Shown here piece after piece: positions 17,032-26,191 of a DNA stretch of 64,000 bases (positions are counted from its first letter, which is position 1; each line of letters begins with the position of its first letter). This DNA is from an uncultured Lachnospiraceae bacterium (GTDB taxonomy: Bacteria > Bacillota > Clostridia > Lachnospirales > Lachnospiraceae), in contig CAKREB010000015.1 in the NCBI GenBank assembly GCA_934317005.1, forward strand, positions 1 through 64,000, given 5' to 3'. The notes beneath the pieces were generated by a model that saw only the letters and a list, made by a program, of their open reading frames with translations, was not told the DNA's origin and did not search any database. A program made the translations under genes and the position numbers.

Positions 17032-18786
17032 TTATGAAGTAGGTCGTGCTATCAAAACCACATCATATTGATTATATCCATAATGAATCACCTTGTTATT
17101 ACTCTGGCTGGCTGACACATCCATGCCATCACCCACATACATCTCAATATGCGAAATATTCCGATAACGCCCATTTTTTGTATAAGAGTAAAAGATCAGA
17201 TCTCCCGGTACAAGCTTTGTATAAGAAATTCCTTTTCGGGCAATCACCTTTCCATGTGTGCTGCACCACTGTCCTATGCCTGCTGCCGTTGGTGACCATC
17301 CTGATTTACTCCCAAAATATACACCATACTGGCGGTATACTCTGGACACCAAAGAGCTGCAGTCATAGTATCCTTTACTCATTCTCTTTGCCTGGCTATA
17401 GTGTGTCTTTGTCTTAGAGATTGCAATTTCTTTCTTCGCCGCCTGATATGCTTTTTTAGTAGAAACAGCAATCCACACTGTCATCTTTTTCCCATCGGCT
17501 GTCACGACCACTTTCGTAGTTCCAACCTTCTTTGCGCGTACACTTCCCTTTTTCGATACTGCTGCAATTGCCTTATTTCCGATGCGGTATGTCACCGTGC
17601 TATACTTTGCATCAATTCCCTGTAACGTAATCTTTCGGCTGATTCCCTTATACATGGAAATAGAAGACTCCTTGCAGCTTGGTTCAGTGATAACTACCTG
17701 TATCGACAAAGTTCTTCCATCAACGACAACCTCTATCGTTTCTTCACCGACCTGAAAAGCGTACAGCTTTCCATCTGAGCTTAACGTACTGTATGTATAT
17801 CCATCCTTCCCCTCAGGATAATCATAGGTACTCACACTGCACACACCACTCAGAGGCAACTTTTTTTTCACATCAACACCTATTATAAAGGGCTCTTTTG
17901 TCACTTTCGGATCCGTAACAGTTAACTTTGCTTTTATAGTACAGCTCTCTCCATTCATAGCCGTGATTTTGGCCTGTATTGTGGTATCTCCTGTCTCCAG
18001 TGGCAAAATTCCCTTATCCGAAACAGATGCCACCTTGGTATCACTGCTGCTCCATTCAATATTCACTGCTTTTTTCTGCACTTCCGTTGGATTTTGCATT
18101 GTCAACACTTCAAACAACGCATAATGCTCAATCGTCGGATAAAATGCATCTGTCCCCTTCGCTTTTGCCATCTGTGTCTTTTCAAACTTCGGCTTTGCAA
18201 CCGTAACATTAGCAACCAGTATTTTTAAATTCTTTTTTTCCAAATATACCTGAAAACTTTGGAAACCCTGTATCAAAAGCTCGCCATCTTCATTAAAGGC
18301 TGCACTATTATTCGAAAAGACATAGCGGTATCTACTCTGTTCATCATCGGAAGGTTCCCACGGATAATACATATTAAATGCCGTAAGCCATACTGTCGTT
18401 CCATAATCTGCTGTTACTTCTTCCGGCAGTAATACCGACACCTGAAACGCTTCTCTGTGAACGGTTGTATCATTTTTTAACAGATAAGATACTTCTATCA
18501 CTGCCGTGCCTTCCTTAACAGCCTTTACGGTTCCATCCTGTGACAGCTGTATGCAGTCTTTACTTCCACTTTCCGTGGAAACCGCATATTGTATACTTGT
18601 ACTCTCCACATTTTCCAGTGCATCCTCATCAAAATAATCCGACAGCAAAAGTTCATCTCCCACAAACAGGCTGCCACCCATGTTCTCCAAAAGATAGGAA
18701 TCTGCCTTCGCTGTATACTGAAAAGTCAATGCCAGTGCAACCAAAACCACGAGCATACCAATTCTTCTTTTTGTACCCTTTTTCAA
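17032..18786 (-). CDS. Secreted NlpC/P60 peptidase with Ig-like domains
   Basis: 584 residues. An N-terminal signal peptide (RRIGMLVVLVALALTFQYTA then KADS) is followed by several bacterial Ig-like (BIG_2-type) repeats, with lines such as DTKVASVSDKGILPLETGDT and KAIAAVSKKGSVRAKKVGTT. The C-terminal 120 residues are an NlpC/P60 domain with Cys476 in YYDCSSLV and His546 in ISHIEMYVGDG, expected to cut peptidoglycan stem peptides outside the cell. The start is TTG at 18786, only 6 nt past the engB stop, and the preceding GGAGAG overlaps the end of engB, indicating translational coupling. No cell-wall anchor is seen. Confidence 0.9.
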   Translation of the reverse strand: MKKGTKRRIGMLVVLVALALTFQYTAKADSYLLENMGGSLFVGDELLLSDYFDEDALENVESTSIQYAVSTESGSKDCIQLSQDGTVKAVKEGTAVIEVSYLLKNDTTVHREAFQVSVLLPEEVTADYGTTVWLTAFNMYYPWEPSDDEQSRYRYVFSNNSAAFNEDGELLIQGFQSFQVYLEKKNLKILVANVTVAKPKFEKTQMAKAKGTDAFYPTIEHYALFEVLTMQNPTEVQKKAVNIEWSSSDTKVASVSDKGILPLETGDTTIQAKITAMNGESCTIKAKLTVTDPKVTKEPFIIGVDVKKKLPLSGVCSVSTYDYPEGKDGYTYSTLSSDGKLYAFQVGEETIEVVVDGRTLSIQVVITEPSCKESSISMYKGISRKITLQGIDAKYSTVTYRIGNKAIAAVSKKGSVRAKKVGTTKVVVTADGKKMTVWIAVSTKKAYQAAKKEIAISKTKTHYSQAKRMSKGYYDCSSLVSRVYRQYGVYFGSKSGWSPTAAGIGQWCSTHGKVIARKGISYTKLVPGDLIFYSYTKNGRYRNISHIEMYVGDGMDVSASQSNNKVIHYGYNQYDVVLIARPTS

Positions 18787-18792
18787 TGTATC

Positions 18793-19404
18793 CTACTCTC
18801 CTTTCCGTTCTGCCTCAAACGCTTCTGTCATCATCTGAATATATTCCCAGATTTCATCTCTGCCATTTCTTGTCAAAGAAGAAAAAGGAATCACCGGTGT
18901 TCCTTCCACTACACCAAGTGCTTCTTTAATCTGCTTAACCTGCTTTTGTTTCTGGGAACGCTTGATCTTATCTTCTTTCGTTGCTATGATAATTGGATTA
19001 AATCCATAGTTTACGCACCAATCATACATCTGCTTGTCATTCTGGTTTGGCTTATGACGGATATCTACCAGCAAAAACACCAGACGTAAAACCTTTGATG
19101 TTTCCAAATAGTTATCAATCATCTTGCCCCACTTCTGCAATGTGTCCTGCGACACCTTTGCATAACCATATCCAGGCAGATCCACAAAATACAATGCTTC
19201 ATTAATATTATAAAAATTAATTGTCTGTGTCTTTCCCGGCTGCTGCGAAGTACGCGCATATGCTTTTCGATTGATCAATGTGTTGATCAGTGATGATTTT
19301 CCTACATTAGAACGTCCGGCAAACGCAATTTCTACTAGTTGATTATCCGGCAGCGTACTGGTAATTCCACAAACTGTTTCCAAATTTACACTTCTAATCT
19401 TCAT
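18793..19404 (-). CDS. engB: Ribosome-biogenesis GTPase EngB (YsxC/YihA)
   Basis: 203 residues with the TRAFAC GTPase motifs in order: G1 GRSNVGKSSL (about 29-38), switch region with PGKTQTINFY, G3 DLPGYG, G4 TKEDK. EngB assists 50S subunit assembly and is often encoded beside clpX-lon in Firmicutes. The start at 19404 follows GAAAGGAAAAAG. Here it follows clpX directly with no lon gene between, and is coupled to the NlpC/P60 gene downstream. Confidence 0.96.
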   Translation of the reverse strand: MKIRSVNLETVCGITSTLPDNQLVEIAFAGRSNVGKSSLINTLINRKAYARTSQQPGKTQTINFYNINEALYFVDLPGYGYAKVSQDTLQKWGKMIDNYLETSKVLRLVFLLVDIRHKPNQNDKQMYDWCVNYGFNPIIIATKEDKIKRSQKQKQVKQIKEALGVVEGTPVIPFSSLTRNGRDEIWEYIQMMTEAFEAERKGE

Positions 19405-19512
19405 CTTTTTCCTTTCTCACCAAAAAGGTACCGCCTGCACTAGTGTCAATAAGAGTTACTAGGACAATGCTTATGAACACTCCACCACACAGCAGGCATT
19501 GCTTTACTTTGC

Positions 19513-19546
19513 AAAAAGAGGGATTGCTGCTTACAACAATCCCTCT
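19513..19546 (-). terminator. Terminator after clpX
   Basis: Minus strand AGAGGGATTGTTG / CAGCAATCCCTCT hairpin followed by TTTTTGC, about 50 bp past the clpX stop. It separates the clp genes from engB. Confidence 0.8.
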
Positions 19547-19594
19547 GAAATGATCTCTTTGTCAGGTGATACTAAGTTTCCTTTCAAAAGTAAC

Positions 19595-20896
19595 CTAAGC
19601 AATCTCTCCTTCTGTCTGATTTAACTCTTTTTTCTTCTGTGGCAAAAGTCTGACTTCATCATTCTGAAGGATCAGCTTTGGCTGCTCCTTGCCAAGTACA
19701 GCTTCCTTTGTAATAACACATTCTTTGATGTCATCATCAGAAGGAACTTCAAACATCGCATCCATCATAACAGCTTCCATGATAGCACGCAATCCTCTTG
19801 CACCTGTCTTTCTCTCAAAGGAACGCTTTGCCACTGCCTTAATTGCTTCCTCGTCAAAGGTCAGCTTAACATTATCAAGTTCAAACAGTCTTTCATACTG
19901 CTTTGTGATTGCATTTTTCGGCTCTACTAAAATCTTGCGTAAAGCCTCCTCGTCAAGCAGATCTAAAGAAACTGTTACCGGAACACGACCGATCAACTCC
20001 GGAATCAGGCCAAACTTTACCAAATCCTCCGGTAAAACCTGCTTAAACAGCTCACCAACATTTTCATCTACATTCTTGCCAATATCTGTATTAAAACCAA
20101 TCGCCTTTTTGCCAATACGCGAACCGATGATACTGTCTAATCCGTCGAAAGCGCCTCCACAGATAAACAAAATATTTGTCGTATCAAGCTGGAAAAACTC
20201 CTGATGCGGATGCTTTCTTCCACCCTGTGGCGGAACACTTGCCACTGTTCCCTCCAAAATCTTTAAGAGTGCCTGCTGCACTCCCTCACCGGAAACATCA
20301 CGGGTAATCGAAACATTTTCACCTTTTCTCGTAATCTTGTCAATCTCATCAATATAAATAATGCCGTGCTCTGCGCGCTCCATATCATAATCCGCAGCCT
20401 GAATAATCTTAAGCAGAATATTTTCTACATCCTCGCCGACATAACCCGCTTCTGTCAATGCTGTAGCATCTGCAATCGCAAATGGTACATTTAAGATCTT
20501 TGCCAATGTCTGCGCCAAAAAAGTTTTTCCGGAACCGGTAGGGCCTAACATCAAAATATTACTCTTTTGTAATTCAACATCCATGCTCTTTTCAGAAAGA
20601 ACACGTTTATAGTGATTATATACTGCTACCGATAATACTTTTTTTGCTTCTTCCTGACCAATGACATATTCATCCAGAAATTCTTTGATCTCTTTAGGCT
20701 TTAACAGATTGATCTCCATGTCACTTTCATATCTGCTTTCGTTGTCACCAAGCTCTTCTTCTATGATTTCAGAACATAACTCTATACACTGGTCACAAAT
20801 ATAAACACCAGGTCCCGCAATCAGCTTGTGTACCTGATTTTGTGTTTTCCCGCAAAAAGAACACTTTAATTTTGTTTCTTCTTTTTTACCTGCCAT
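19595..20896 (-). CDS. clpX: ATP-dependent Clp protease ATP-binding subunit ClpX
   Basis: 433 residues. The N-terminal zinc-binding domain has CSFC (Cys12, Cys15) and CDQC (Cys34, Cys37). The AAA+ core shows Walker A GPTGSGKT (118-125), Walker B IIYIDEIDKI, and the conserved VSITRDVSGEGVQQALLKIL stretch, followed by a pore and C-terminal domain with the expected RSFERKTGARGLRAI. ClpX unfolds substrates and feeds them to ClpP, whose gene is 114 bp upstream. The start at 20896 (MAGKKEE) is chosen over a frame extension to 20959 because it matches family N-termini and lies 13 nt after leader copy E with GGAGA. Confidence 0.97.
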   Translation of the reverse strand: MAGKKEETKLKCSFCGKTQNQVHKLIAGPGVYICDQCIELCSEIIEEELGDNESRYESDMEINLLKPKEIKEFLDEYVIGQEEAKKVLSVAVYNHYKRVLSEKSMDVELQKSNILMLGPTGSGKTFLAQTLAKILNVPFAIADATALTEAGYVGEDVENILLKIIQAADYDMERAEHGIIYIDEIDKITRKGENVSITRDVSGEGVQQALLKILEGTVASVPPQGGRKHPHQEFFQLDTTNILFICGGAFDGLDSIIGSRIGKKAIGFNTDIGKNVDENVGELFKQVLPEDLVKFGLIPELIGRVPVTVSLDLLDEEALRKILVEPKNAITKQYERLFELDNVKLTFDEEAIKAVAKRSFERKTGARGLRAIMEAVMMDAMFEVPSDDDIKECVITKEAVLGKEQPKLILQNDEVRLLPQKKKELNQTEGEIA

Positions 20897-20954
20897 TCTA
20901 ATCTCCATTCTTGCACAAAACCCTGTGCTAATCTTTTCAAAACACGTGCACAAG
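20897..20954 (-). promoter_or_regulatory. Structured leader copy E (clpP-clpX intergenic)
   Basis: Minus strand: CTTG (20954-20951), 2-nt bulge TG, CAC (20948-20946), pairing with GTG then CAAG (20916-20910) around a 28-30-nt loop. Relative to copies A-D the lower stem TCTG/CAGA has become CTTG/CAAG, changing two pairs on both strands. The stem base is followed by exactly 13 nt, AATGGAGATTAGA, before the clpX ATG. Confidence 0.55.
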
Positions 20955-21010
20955 CACATTCTTTACCAGATACCGATCACCATCCGTATCTGTTCAAATG
21001 CAATATATTG

Positions 21011-21598
21011 CTACTTACGGTTTGTAATGATCTCATCGATCAAGCCATACTCTTTTGCTTCCTGCGCTGTCATATAATTATCGCGCTCTGTATCAGCAGA
21101 AACCACATCTAAAGGCTTTCCTGTGTTTTCAGAAAGGATGCGGTTTAACCGCTCTCTTGTCTTTAAAATCTGTTCTGCTACAATACGGATTTCTGTTTCC
21201 TGACCTTTTGCACCACCGGAAGGCTGATGAATCATAATCTCAGCATTTGGCAATGCAAAGCGCTTTCCTTTCGCACCACCCGCAAGAAGAAAGGCTCCCA
21301 TACTTGCAGCCATACCCATGCAGATTGTTGACACGTCACACTTTACATAGTTCATAGTGTCATAAATAGCAAGTCCGGCACTTACCACACCACCCGGACT
21401 GTTGATATATAAATGAATATCCTTTGCAGGATCCTGTGATTCCAAAAATAATAACTGTGATACGATCAAGCTTGCAATATCATCATTCACCTCTCCAGAC
21501 AACATAACAATTCTGTCCTGTAATAATCTGGAATAAATATCATACGAACGTTCTCCACCACTTGTCTTTTCAATAACATAAGGAATACTATAGCCCAT
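21011..21598 (-). CDS. clpP: ATP-dependent Clp protease proteolytic subunit ClpP
   Basis: 195 residues, the usual ClpP length. The catalytic triad is present: Ser99 in GMAASMGA, His124 in MIHQPSGG, and the Asp near residue 173 in DTERDNYM. YINSPGG marks the oxyanion-hole region. It assembles as a tetradecameric cytoplasmic chamber capped by ClpX. The gene lies between tig and clpX in the conserved tig-clpP-clpX order. Confidence 0.98.
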   Translation of the reverse strand: MGYSIPYVIEKTSGGERSYDIYSRLLQDRIVMLSGEVNDDIASLIVSQLLFLESQDPAKDIHLYINSPGGVVSAGLAIYDTMNYVKCDVSTICMGMAASMGAFLLAGGAKGKRFALPNAEIMIHQPSGGAKGQETEIRIVAEQILKTRERLNRILSENTGKPLDVVSADTERDNYMTAQEAKEYGLIDEIITNRK

Positions 21599-21633
21599 AA
21601 AAACTCCCCTTTCATTTCAGATAATGAAAACGC

Positions 21634-21674
21634 CAATCATAACGCAGTATCCTACTGTATTTATGACTGGCGCG
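21634..21674 (-). terminator. Weak hairpin between tig and clpP
   Basis: Minus strand GCCAGTCATAA / TTATGATTGGC hairpin with a 19-nt loop, followed only by GTTTTCA. The T-run is short, so partial termination or an RNA-processing or stabilising element is as likely as full termination. Confidence 0.45.
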
Positions 21675-21682
21675 ATCATTTA

Positions 21683-22969
21683 TTATTTTTCTACTGCTGC
21701 ATCTACAACAAACTCAACTGCCTTCTGTACAGCCATGTCCAAACCAATCTGCTTCTTCTCTTCCTCACCAATCAGTTCTTTTAACTTATCTACTTCCATC
21801 TGATACATAGATGCCATGTTCTCAACCTCTTTATTGATATCTTCTTCTGTTGCTTCGATATTCTCAGCAGCAACAACTGCCTCTAATACCAGACGGCTCT
21901 GGATACGCTTCAAAGCCTGTGGCTCTAACTCTTCTAACATCTTCTGCTGTGTCAGACCTGTAAACTGCATATACTGCTCTACAGATAAGCCCTGTGACTG
22001 AAGACGCTGCGCAAATTCCTGTACCATCTGACGTGTCTGTGCATCAACCATAGGAGCAGGAATTTCCATTGTTGCATTCTCAATAATCTTGTTTACAACA
22101 TCTTCTTCCTTTTCTCTCTTAGCTGCTGCTTCCTTTGACTCTAACAGCTTCTTCTTTGTTTCATCCTTATACTGGTCTAATGTATCGCAGTCAGATACAT
22201 CCTGTGCAAAGTCATCATCAAGCTCAGGAAGCTCTTTCTTCTTGATCTCTTTGATCTTTACCTTGAATACAGCCGGCTTGCCCTGAAGCTCTTCTGCCTG
22301 ATACTGTTCTGGGAATGTAACATTTACTTCTACATCTTCACCAATGTTCTTACCAACTAACTGGTCTTCAAATGTATCAATGAAAGAATGAGAACCTAAT
22401 ACTAATGTATAGTCATCTGCTTTTCCGCCCTCAAACTGCTCACCGTCTACATAACCGTCAAAGTCGATCACAACTGTATCGCCATCTTCTGTAGCTCTGT
22501 CATCTACTGTGATCATACGGGAATTTGATTCTCTTACACGATCAAGTTCCGCCTGTAACTCTTCATCTGTTACTTCTACAGTCTTTTTCTCTACTTCGAT
22601 TCCCTTGTATTCACCAAGAGTAACCTCAGGCTTTACAGCAACAGTTGCCGTAAAGATGAAAGGCTTACCCTTTTCAATCTGTACAACATCAATCTCCGGC
22701 TGTGCCACAATCTCTAATTCACTTTCCTTTGCAGCACTTTCATAAGCATCCGGAATCAACATGTTAGCGGCATCCTCAAAGAAAATACCTGTACCATACA
22801 TTTTCTCAATCATTGCACGAGGAGCTTTTCCCTTACGGAAGCCCGGCATAGAAATCTTACCCTTGCTTTTCTGATAAGCCTTGTTGATTGCAGCATCAAA
22901 CTCTTCAGCAGCAACTTCGATCGTAAGCTTTGCCATACTCTTTTCTAACTTTTCTACCTGTACACTCAT
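21683..22969 (-). CDS. tig: Trigger factor
   Basis: 428 residues, typical for trigger factor. The N-terminal ribosome-binding domain contains the signature MPGFRKGKAPRAMIEK (about residues 41-56). The central FKBP-like peptidyl-prolyl isomerase domain has DTVVIDFDGYVDGEQFEGGK followed by LVLGSHSFIDTFEDQLVG. The C-terminal half is the charged helical chaperone domain. It binds nascent chains at the ribosome exit tunnel. The start at 22969 is preceded by AAGGAGGAAATATTAG. It is first of the tig-clpP-clpX group. Confidence 0.98.
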   Translation of the reverse strand: MSVQVEKLEKSMAKLTIEVAAEEFDAAINKAYQKSKGKISMPGFRKGKAPRAMIEKMYGTGIFFEDAANMLIPDAYESAAKESELEIVAQPEIDVVQIEKGKPFIFTATVAVKPEVTLGEYKGIEVEKKTVEVTDEELQAELDRVRESNSRMITVDDRATEDGDTVVIDFDGYVDGEQFEGGKADDYTLVLGSHSFIDTFEDQLVGKNIGEDVEVNVTFPEQYQAEELQGKPAVFKVKIKEIKKKELPELDDDFAQDVSDCDTLDQYKDETKKKLLESKEAAAKREKEEDVVNKIIENATMEIPAPMVDAQTRQMVQEFAQRLQSQGLSVEQYMQFTGLTQQKMLEELEPQALKRIQSRLVLEAVVAAENIEATEEDINKEVENMASMYQMEVDKLKELIGEEEKKQIGLDMAVQKAVEFVVDAAVEK

Positions 22970-23079
22970 TCTAATATTTCCTCCTTAATATCACGCGGGT
23001 GTCCCCGCAAGTCCGCATTTATATACTATAGCATGATATATACGTCAAAAGCAAGACATTTATTGAAAAAACTTCGTCA

Positions 23080-24423
23080 TTATTCCACAACATGTCCCTT
23101 TTTATATAAAACGTCTACTACTTCATCCACATATTTCTCACACAATTCCTTTGTGTCTGCTTCTACCATGACACGGATTACCGGCTCTGTTCCACTTTCA
23201 CGCAGTAAGATTCTTCCGTTGTCCCCCAGTGCTTCTTCAACCTTTTTGACAGCGTCTGCTACATCTGCATCCTGTCTTGCTGCCGGTTTATCTGCTACAC
23301 GGACATTTTTCAAAAGCTGTGGATAGATTTTTAACTCTTTTCGAAGTTCGGAAAGCTTCTGTTTCTTTTCTAACATCACTTCCATTAACATAAGTGATGT
23401 CAGCACACCATCACCTGTCACGGCATATTTGCTGAAAATAATATGTCCGGACTGCTCGCCACCTAAAGAATAGCCGTTTTCTGTCATATTGGCATTGACA
23501 TACTTATCACCTACTGCTGTCTTTTCATAAGAAATTCCTTTCTTATCAAATGCTTTATAAAGTCCGAGGTTTGACATAACTGTTGTGACAACCGTATTGC
23601 CGCTTAACTCTCCCTTTTCCTTTAAATAGCAGCCGCACAGATATAAGATAGCATCTCCATCGATCACTTCACCCTGATCATCAACTGCCAGACAACGGTC
23701 TGCATCTCCATCATAAGCAAATCCGATATCCAGATTATTTTCCTTTACAAATGCCTGCAGGTTTTCAATATGCGTAGAACCGCATCTGTCATTGATGTTC
23801 GTACCATCCGGATTCATGCCAATCGCATATGTTTTTGCTCCCAGTGCGTCAAACACTCCTTTCGCTACGGAATATGAAGAACCATTGGCACAATCAAGAC
23901 CGACACGTACATTTTTAAAGGAACGTGTTGCAAGCGACATCAGATAACCGATATAACGATGGCGACCAATCGCATAATCCACTGTACAGCCGATATTTTC
24001 CCTTGTTGCAAGTGGAATGGTATCTGTCGGACTGTCAATATATTCTTCAATCTTTTCTTCAATCTCAGCCTCTAGCTTATGACCATTTCCATTGATCACC
24101 TTCAAACCGTTGTCATAATATGGGTTGTGGCTTGCTGAGATCATGATACCGCAATCAAACTGTTCCGTGCGGACAACATAGGACACACTCGGCGTTGGTG
24201 TTACATGAAGCAGATATACATCAGCACCGCTCGCCGTCAGTCCGGATGCCAGAGCATCCTCAAACATATAGCTGGAACGTCTGGTATCCTTTCCTATAAT
24301 AATCTTTGCCTTATGGTCCTGTCCATAATACCAGCCTAAGAATCGTCCTACTTTATATGCATGTACAACATTCAGATCGACATTTGCCTCTCCGCGGAAT
24401 CCGTCCGTACCAAAATATTTCAT
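23080..24423 (-). CDS. glmM: Phosphoglucosamine mutase
   Basis: 447 residues. Begins MKYFGTDGFRGEAN as GlmM proteins do. The phospho-serine loop ISASHNP carries Ser98; the Mg-binding loop DGDADRCLAVD and the C-terminal substrate loop LRESGTEPVIRVMVE are intact. It converts glucosamine-6-phosphate to glucosamine-1-phosphate for UDP-GlcNAc synthesis. In many Firmicutes glmM follows cdaA-cdaR; here that pair is about 33 kb away. The start at 24423 follows AAAGGGGGAC. Confidence 0.97.
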   Translation of the reverse strand: MKYFGTDGFRGEANVDLNVVHAYKVGRFLGWYYGQDHKAKIIIGKDTRRSSYMFEDALASGLTASGADVYLLHVTPTPSVSYVVRTEQFDCGIMISASHNPYYDNGLKVINGNGHKLEAEIEEKIEEYIDSPTDTIPLATRENIGCTVDYAIGRHRYIGYLMSLATRSFKNVRVGLDCANGSSYSVAKGVFDALGAKTYAIGMNPDGTNINDRCGSTHIENLQAFVKENNLDIGFAYDGDADRCLAVDDQGEVIDGDAILYLCGCYLKEKGELSGNTVVTTVMSNLGLYKAFDKKGISYEKTAVGDKYVNANMTENGYSLGGEQSGHIIFSKYAVTGDGVLTSLMLMEVMLEKKQKLSELRKELKIYPQLLKNVRVADKPAARQDADVADAVKKVEEALGDNGRILLRESGTEPVIRVMVEADTKELCEKYVDEVVDVLYKKGHVVE

Positions 24424-24725
24424 TAATTTGTCCCCCTTTGTTCTATCAATAAAATGATCAACAACAATCTCTCAGACAGACTGTTGTTTTCTTATCTTTT
24501 TCTCTATTTTTGTAACAGCCAATATATTTTAGCATAACCATTCTATGAAATCAATGAGCGAATACCTGCTTTTGCAAGTCCCTTTCGTATTTCCTCTATC
24601 TTTAACGCCACTTTTATTATGGCATCTTTCGCTAATCAACTCTTTCACAGTGGCGCATCACCATATAAAAATTGTTACACTGCTTTTAGAAGTAGGAAAA
24701 TCATCATTTCTAAAAGGAGTATTGC
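24424..24725. other. Divergent gap between glmM and XRE gene
   Basis: 302 bp, AT-rich. It holds a small inverted repeat (AACAACA / TGTTGTT, near 24459-24493) and the promoters of both neighbours. On the minus strand a 30-codon stretch ending at 24543 (with EEIRKGLAKAGIRSLIS) looks protein-like but has no start codon. No RNA gene is recognised. Confidence 0.4.
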
Positions 24726-25082
24726 ATGGAAAATTATACCATCACAAAAAAAGAATTTGGTCTTCGCCTTGCCAAGGCACGCGAAACCCGTGGCATCAGT
24801 GCCAGACAGATGAGCCTTGATATCGGTCAGAATAAAAATTACATTAATTCTATTGAAACAGGACGGAATTATCCCAGCATGAACAATTACTTTGACATCT
24901 GTAATTATTTAAACATTCCTCCTACCCATCTGCTATATGCTGATGAATCTGCCACTTTCCATGAGCGCTTTGAAATCTTAGAATTAGCATCCGGTCTTTC
25001 AGAAAGCTGTTACCAACATATTCTTAAAGTTATCCGCGACATGTCAGAAATGCAGGAGCACGCAGAGCAGTCTAAAAAATAG
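24726..25082 (+). CDS. XRE-family regulator, small
   Basis: 118 residues. The N-terminal helix-turn-helix is complete: FGLRLAKARETRGISARQMS then LDIGQNKNYINSIETGRNYP (residues about 9-48). The rest is helical and may dimerise. The start at 24726 follows AAAAGGAG. Similar small XRE proteins are common stand-alone regulators in clostridia; no toxin partner is next to it. It converges with the polysaccharide deacetylase gene. Target genes are unknown. Confidence 0.88.
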   Translation: MENYTITKKEFGLRLAKARETRGISARQMSLDIGQNKNYINSIETGRNYPSMNNYFDICNYLNIPPTHLLYADESATFHERFEILELASGLSESCYQHILKVIRDMSEMQEHAEQSKK

Positions 25083-25109
25083 TCTTATGGATTCTTTCGA
25101 CTGTTTTCG

Positions 25110-25904
25110 TCAATATTCTCCAAAATGACACGGTCGTTTTCGCTTGGAAAGTGTCTGAAACGAATACCCGTTTTCCTTCAGTTCCTTTATGATCGGACGG
25201 AGTGCCTGCAAAGTTGCCTTGCAGGAAGCTGAGTCATGCAAAAGGATTACCGGATCATAATATTTCTGATAGTCCTTTCTTACATTTGCCACGATAGAAT
25301 CCACGGAAGGGCAGCCGACACTATCCTCCCCGCTAACATTCCAATCAGCATAATCCATTCCCTCACATGCCATCTGATCAATGACATCACTCTTATAGCT
25401 TCTGATATTTGCATTCGCACTTCCCCAAGGAAAGCGAAACAGCTGCGGCGTCACCTTTAGCTTCTCTTCTATGCACAGCTTTGTCTTTTGCAGATCCTTA
25501 CAATAACATTCTTTCGACTGATAGATTTTTTCTGCCTCATGGCTGTAGGTATGAATACCTATCTCATGTCCCTGTGCCACCTCTTTTTTCGCAATTTCCA
25601 ACATATCCCCTTCCACCTGCTGTCCGATCAGGAAAAAGGTAGCCGGTACTTTTTCTTCCTCTAATATTTTTAAATATTCCTCTGTCAATCCACTGGGTCC
25701 ATCATCAAATGTCAGATAAGCAATCTTTTTTTTCGTTTCTGTCTTCTGTTGCTCCTTAGTCTCCTTTTCATCTGCTACCGTCACCTGACGTACTGTTCCC
25801 TGCGCAAAAAGAATCGCAAGAAAACACAATGCCAGACACACTGTACATATCCATTCAGCTTTTATCCTGTCCCATTTTCTGATTCTGTCTTCATTTTTTT
25901 GCAA
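25110..25904 (-). CDS. Membrane-anchored polysaccharide deacetylase (NodB type)
   Basis: 264 residues. One N-terminal membrane anchor (ICTVCLALCFLAILFAQG, about 19-36), then a NodB domain with motif 1 TFDDGPSG, motif 2 HEIGIHTYSHE (H-x3-H metal ligands), motif 3 FRFPWGS and a late LLHDS. The Asp-His-His metal site is intact, so a peptidoglycan or chitooligosaccharide N-deacetylase activity is expected outside the membrane. The start is TTG at 25904: the upstream in-frame codons reach a stop, and the nearby ATG is out of frame. GGATAGGAG lies about 11 nt upstream. Confidence 0.9.
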   Translation of the reverse strand: MQKNEDRIRKWDRIKAEWICTVCLALCFLAILFAQGTVRQVTVADEKETKEQQKTETKKKIAYLTFDDGPSGLTEEYLKILEEEKVPATFFLIGQQVEGDMLEIAKKEVAQGHEIGIHTYSHEAEKIYQSKECYCKDLQKTKLCIEEKLKVTPQLFRFPWGSANANIRSYKSDVIDQMACEGMDYADWNVSGEDSVGCPSVDSIVANVRKDYQKYYDPVILLHDSASCKATLQALRPIIKELKENGYSFQTLSKRKRPCHFGEY

Positions 25905-26115
25905 CCGTTGTCACTCTCCTATCCCATACCACAATCTTCATCCGCTATCCGCAGCACGATAATATTTATGACACTTTCTCTGTCTTTATGTCTTTTTTCA
26001 CTTTTTATGCATCATTTTCGCAACATACTCAATCCTTTATCTGCGTAATATGACCGTTTCTTTGAAAGCATGAATCTGTCGGAACGAAAATCTTTAAGTA
26101 AATAGTGTATTTCTC

Positions 26116-26144
26116 TTGCTTTTCCTATAAAAGTACGATATACT
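26116..26144 (+). promoter_or_regulatory. Sigma-A promoter of cellobiose phosphorylase gene
   Basis: TTGCTT (26116-26121), 17-bp spacer, TATACT (26139-26144), 47 bp before the start codon at 26192. No sugar-regulator operator was recognised with confidence. Confidence 0.55.
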
Positions 26145-26191
26145 TTATTCATATTTTTATAACATGCCTAACGGCGGAATGGAGGACATAT

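Noticed and set aside
19689..20204. 171-codon open frame on the plus strand opposite clpX
   Set aside because: It is exactly antisense to conserved ClpX coding sequence, is Ser/Thr-rich as expected from reverse-strand reading, and has no ribosome site.
24543..24635. 30-codon minus-strand frame with protein-like helix sequence
   Set aside because: No start codon or ribosome site, and too short to assign; kept only as a note on the gap.
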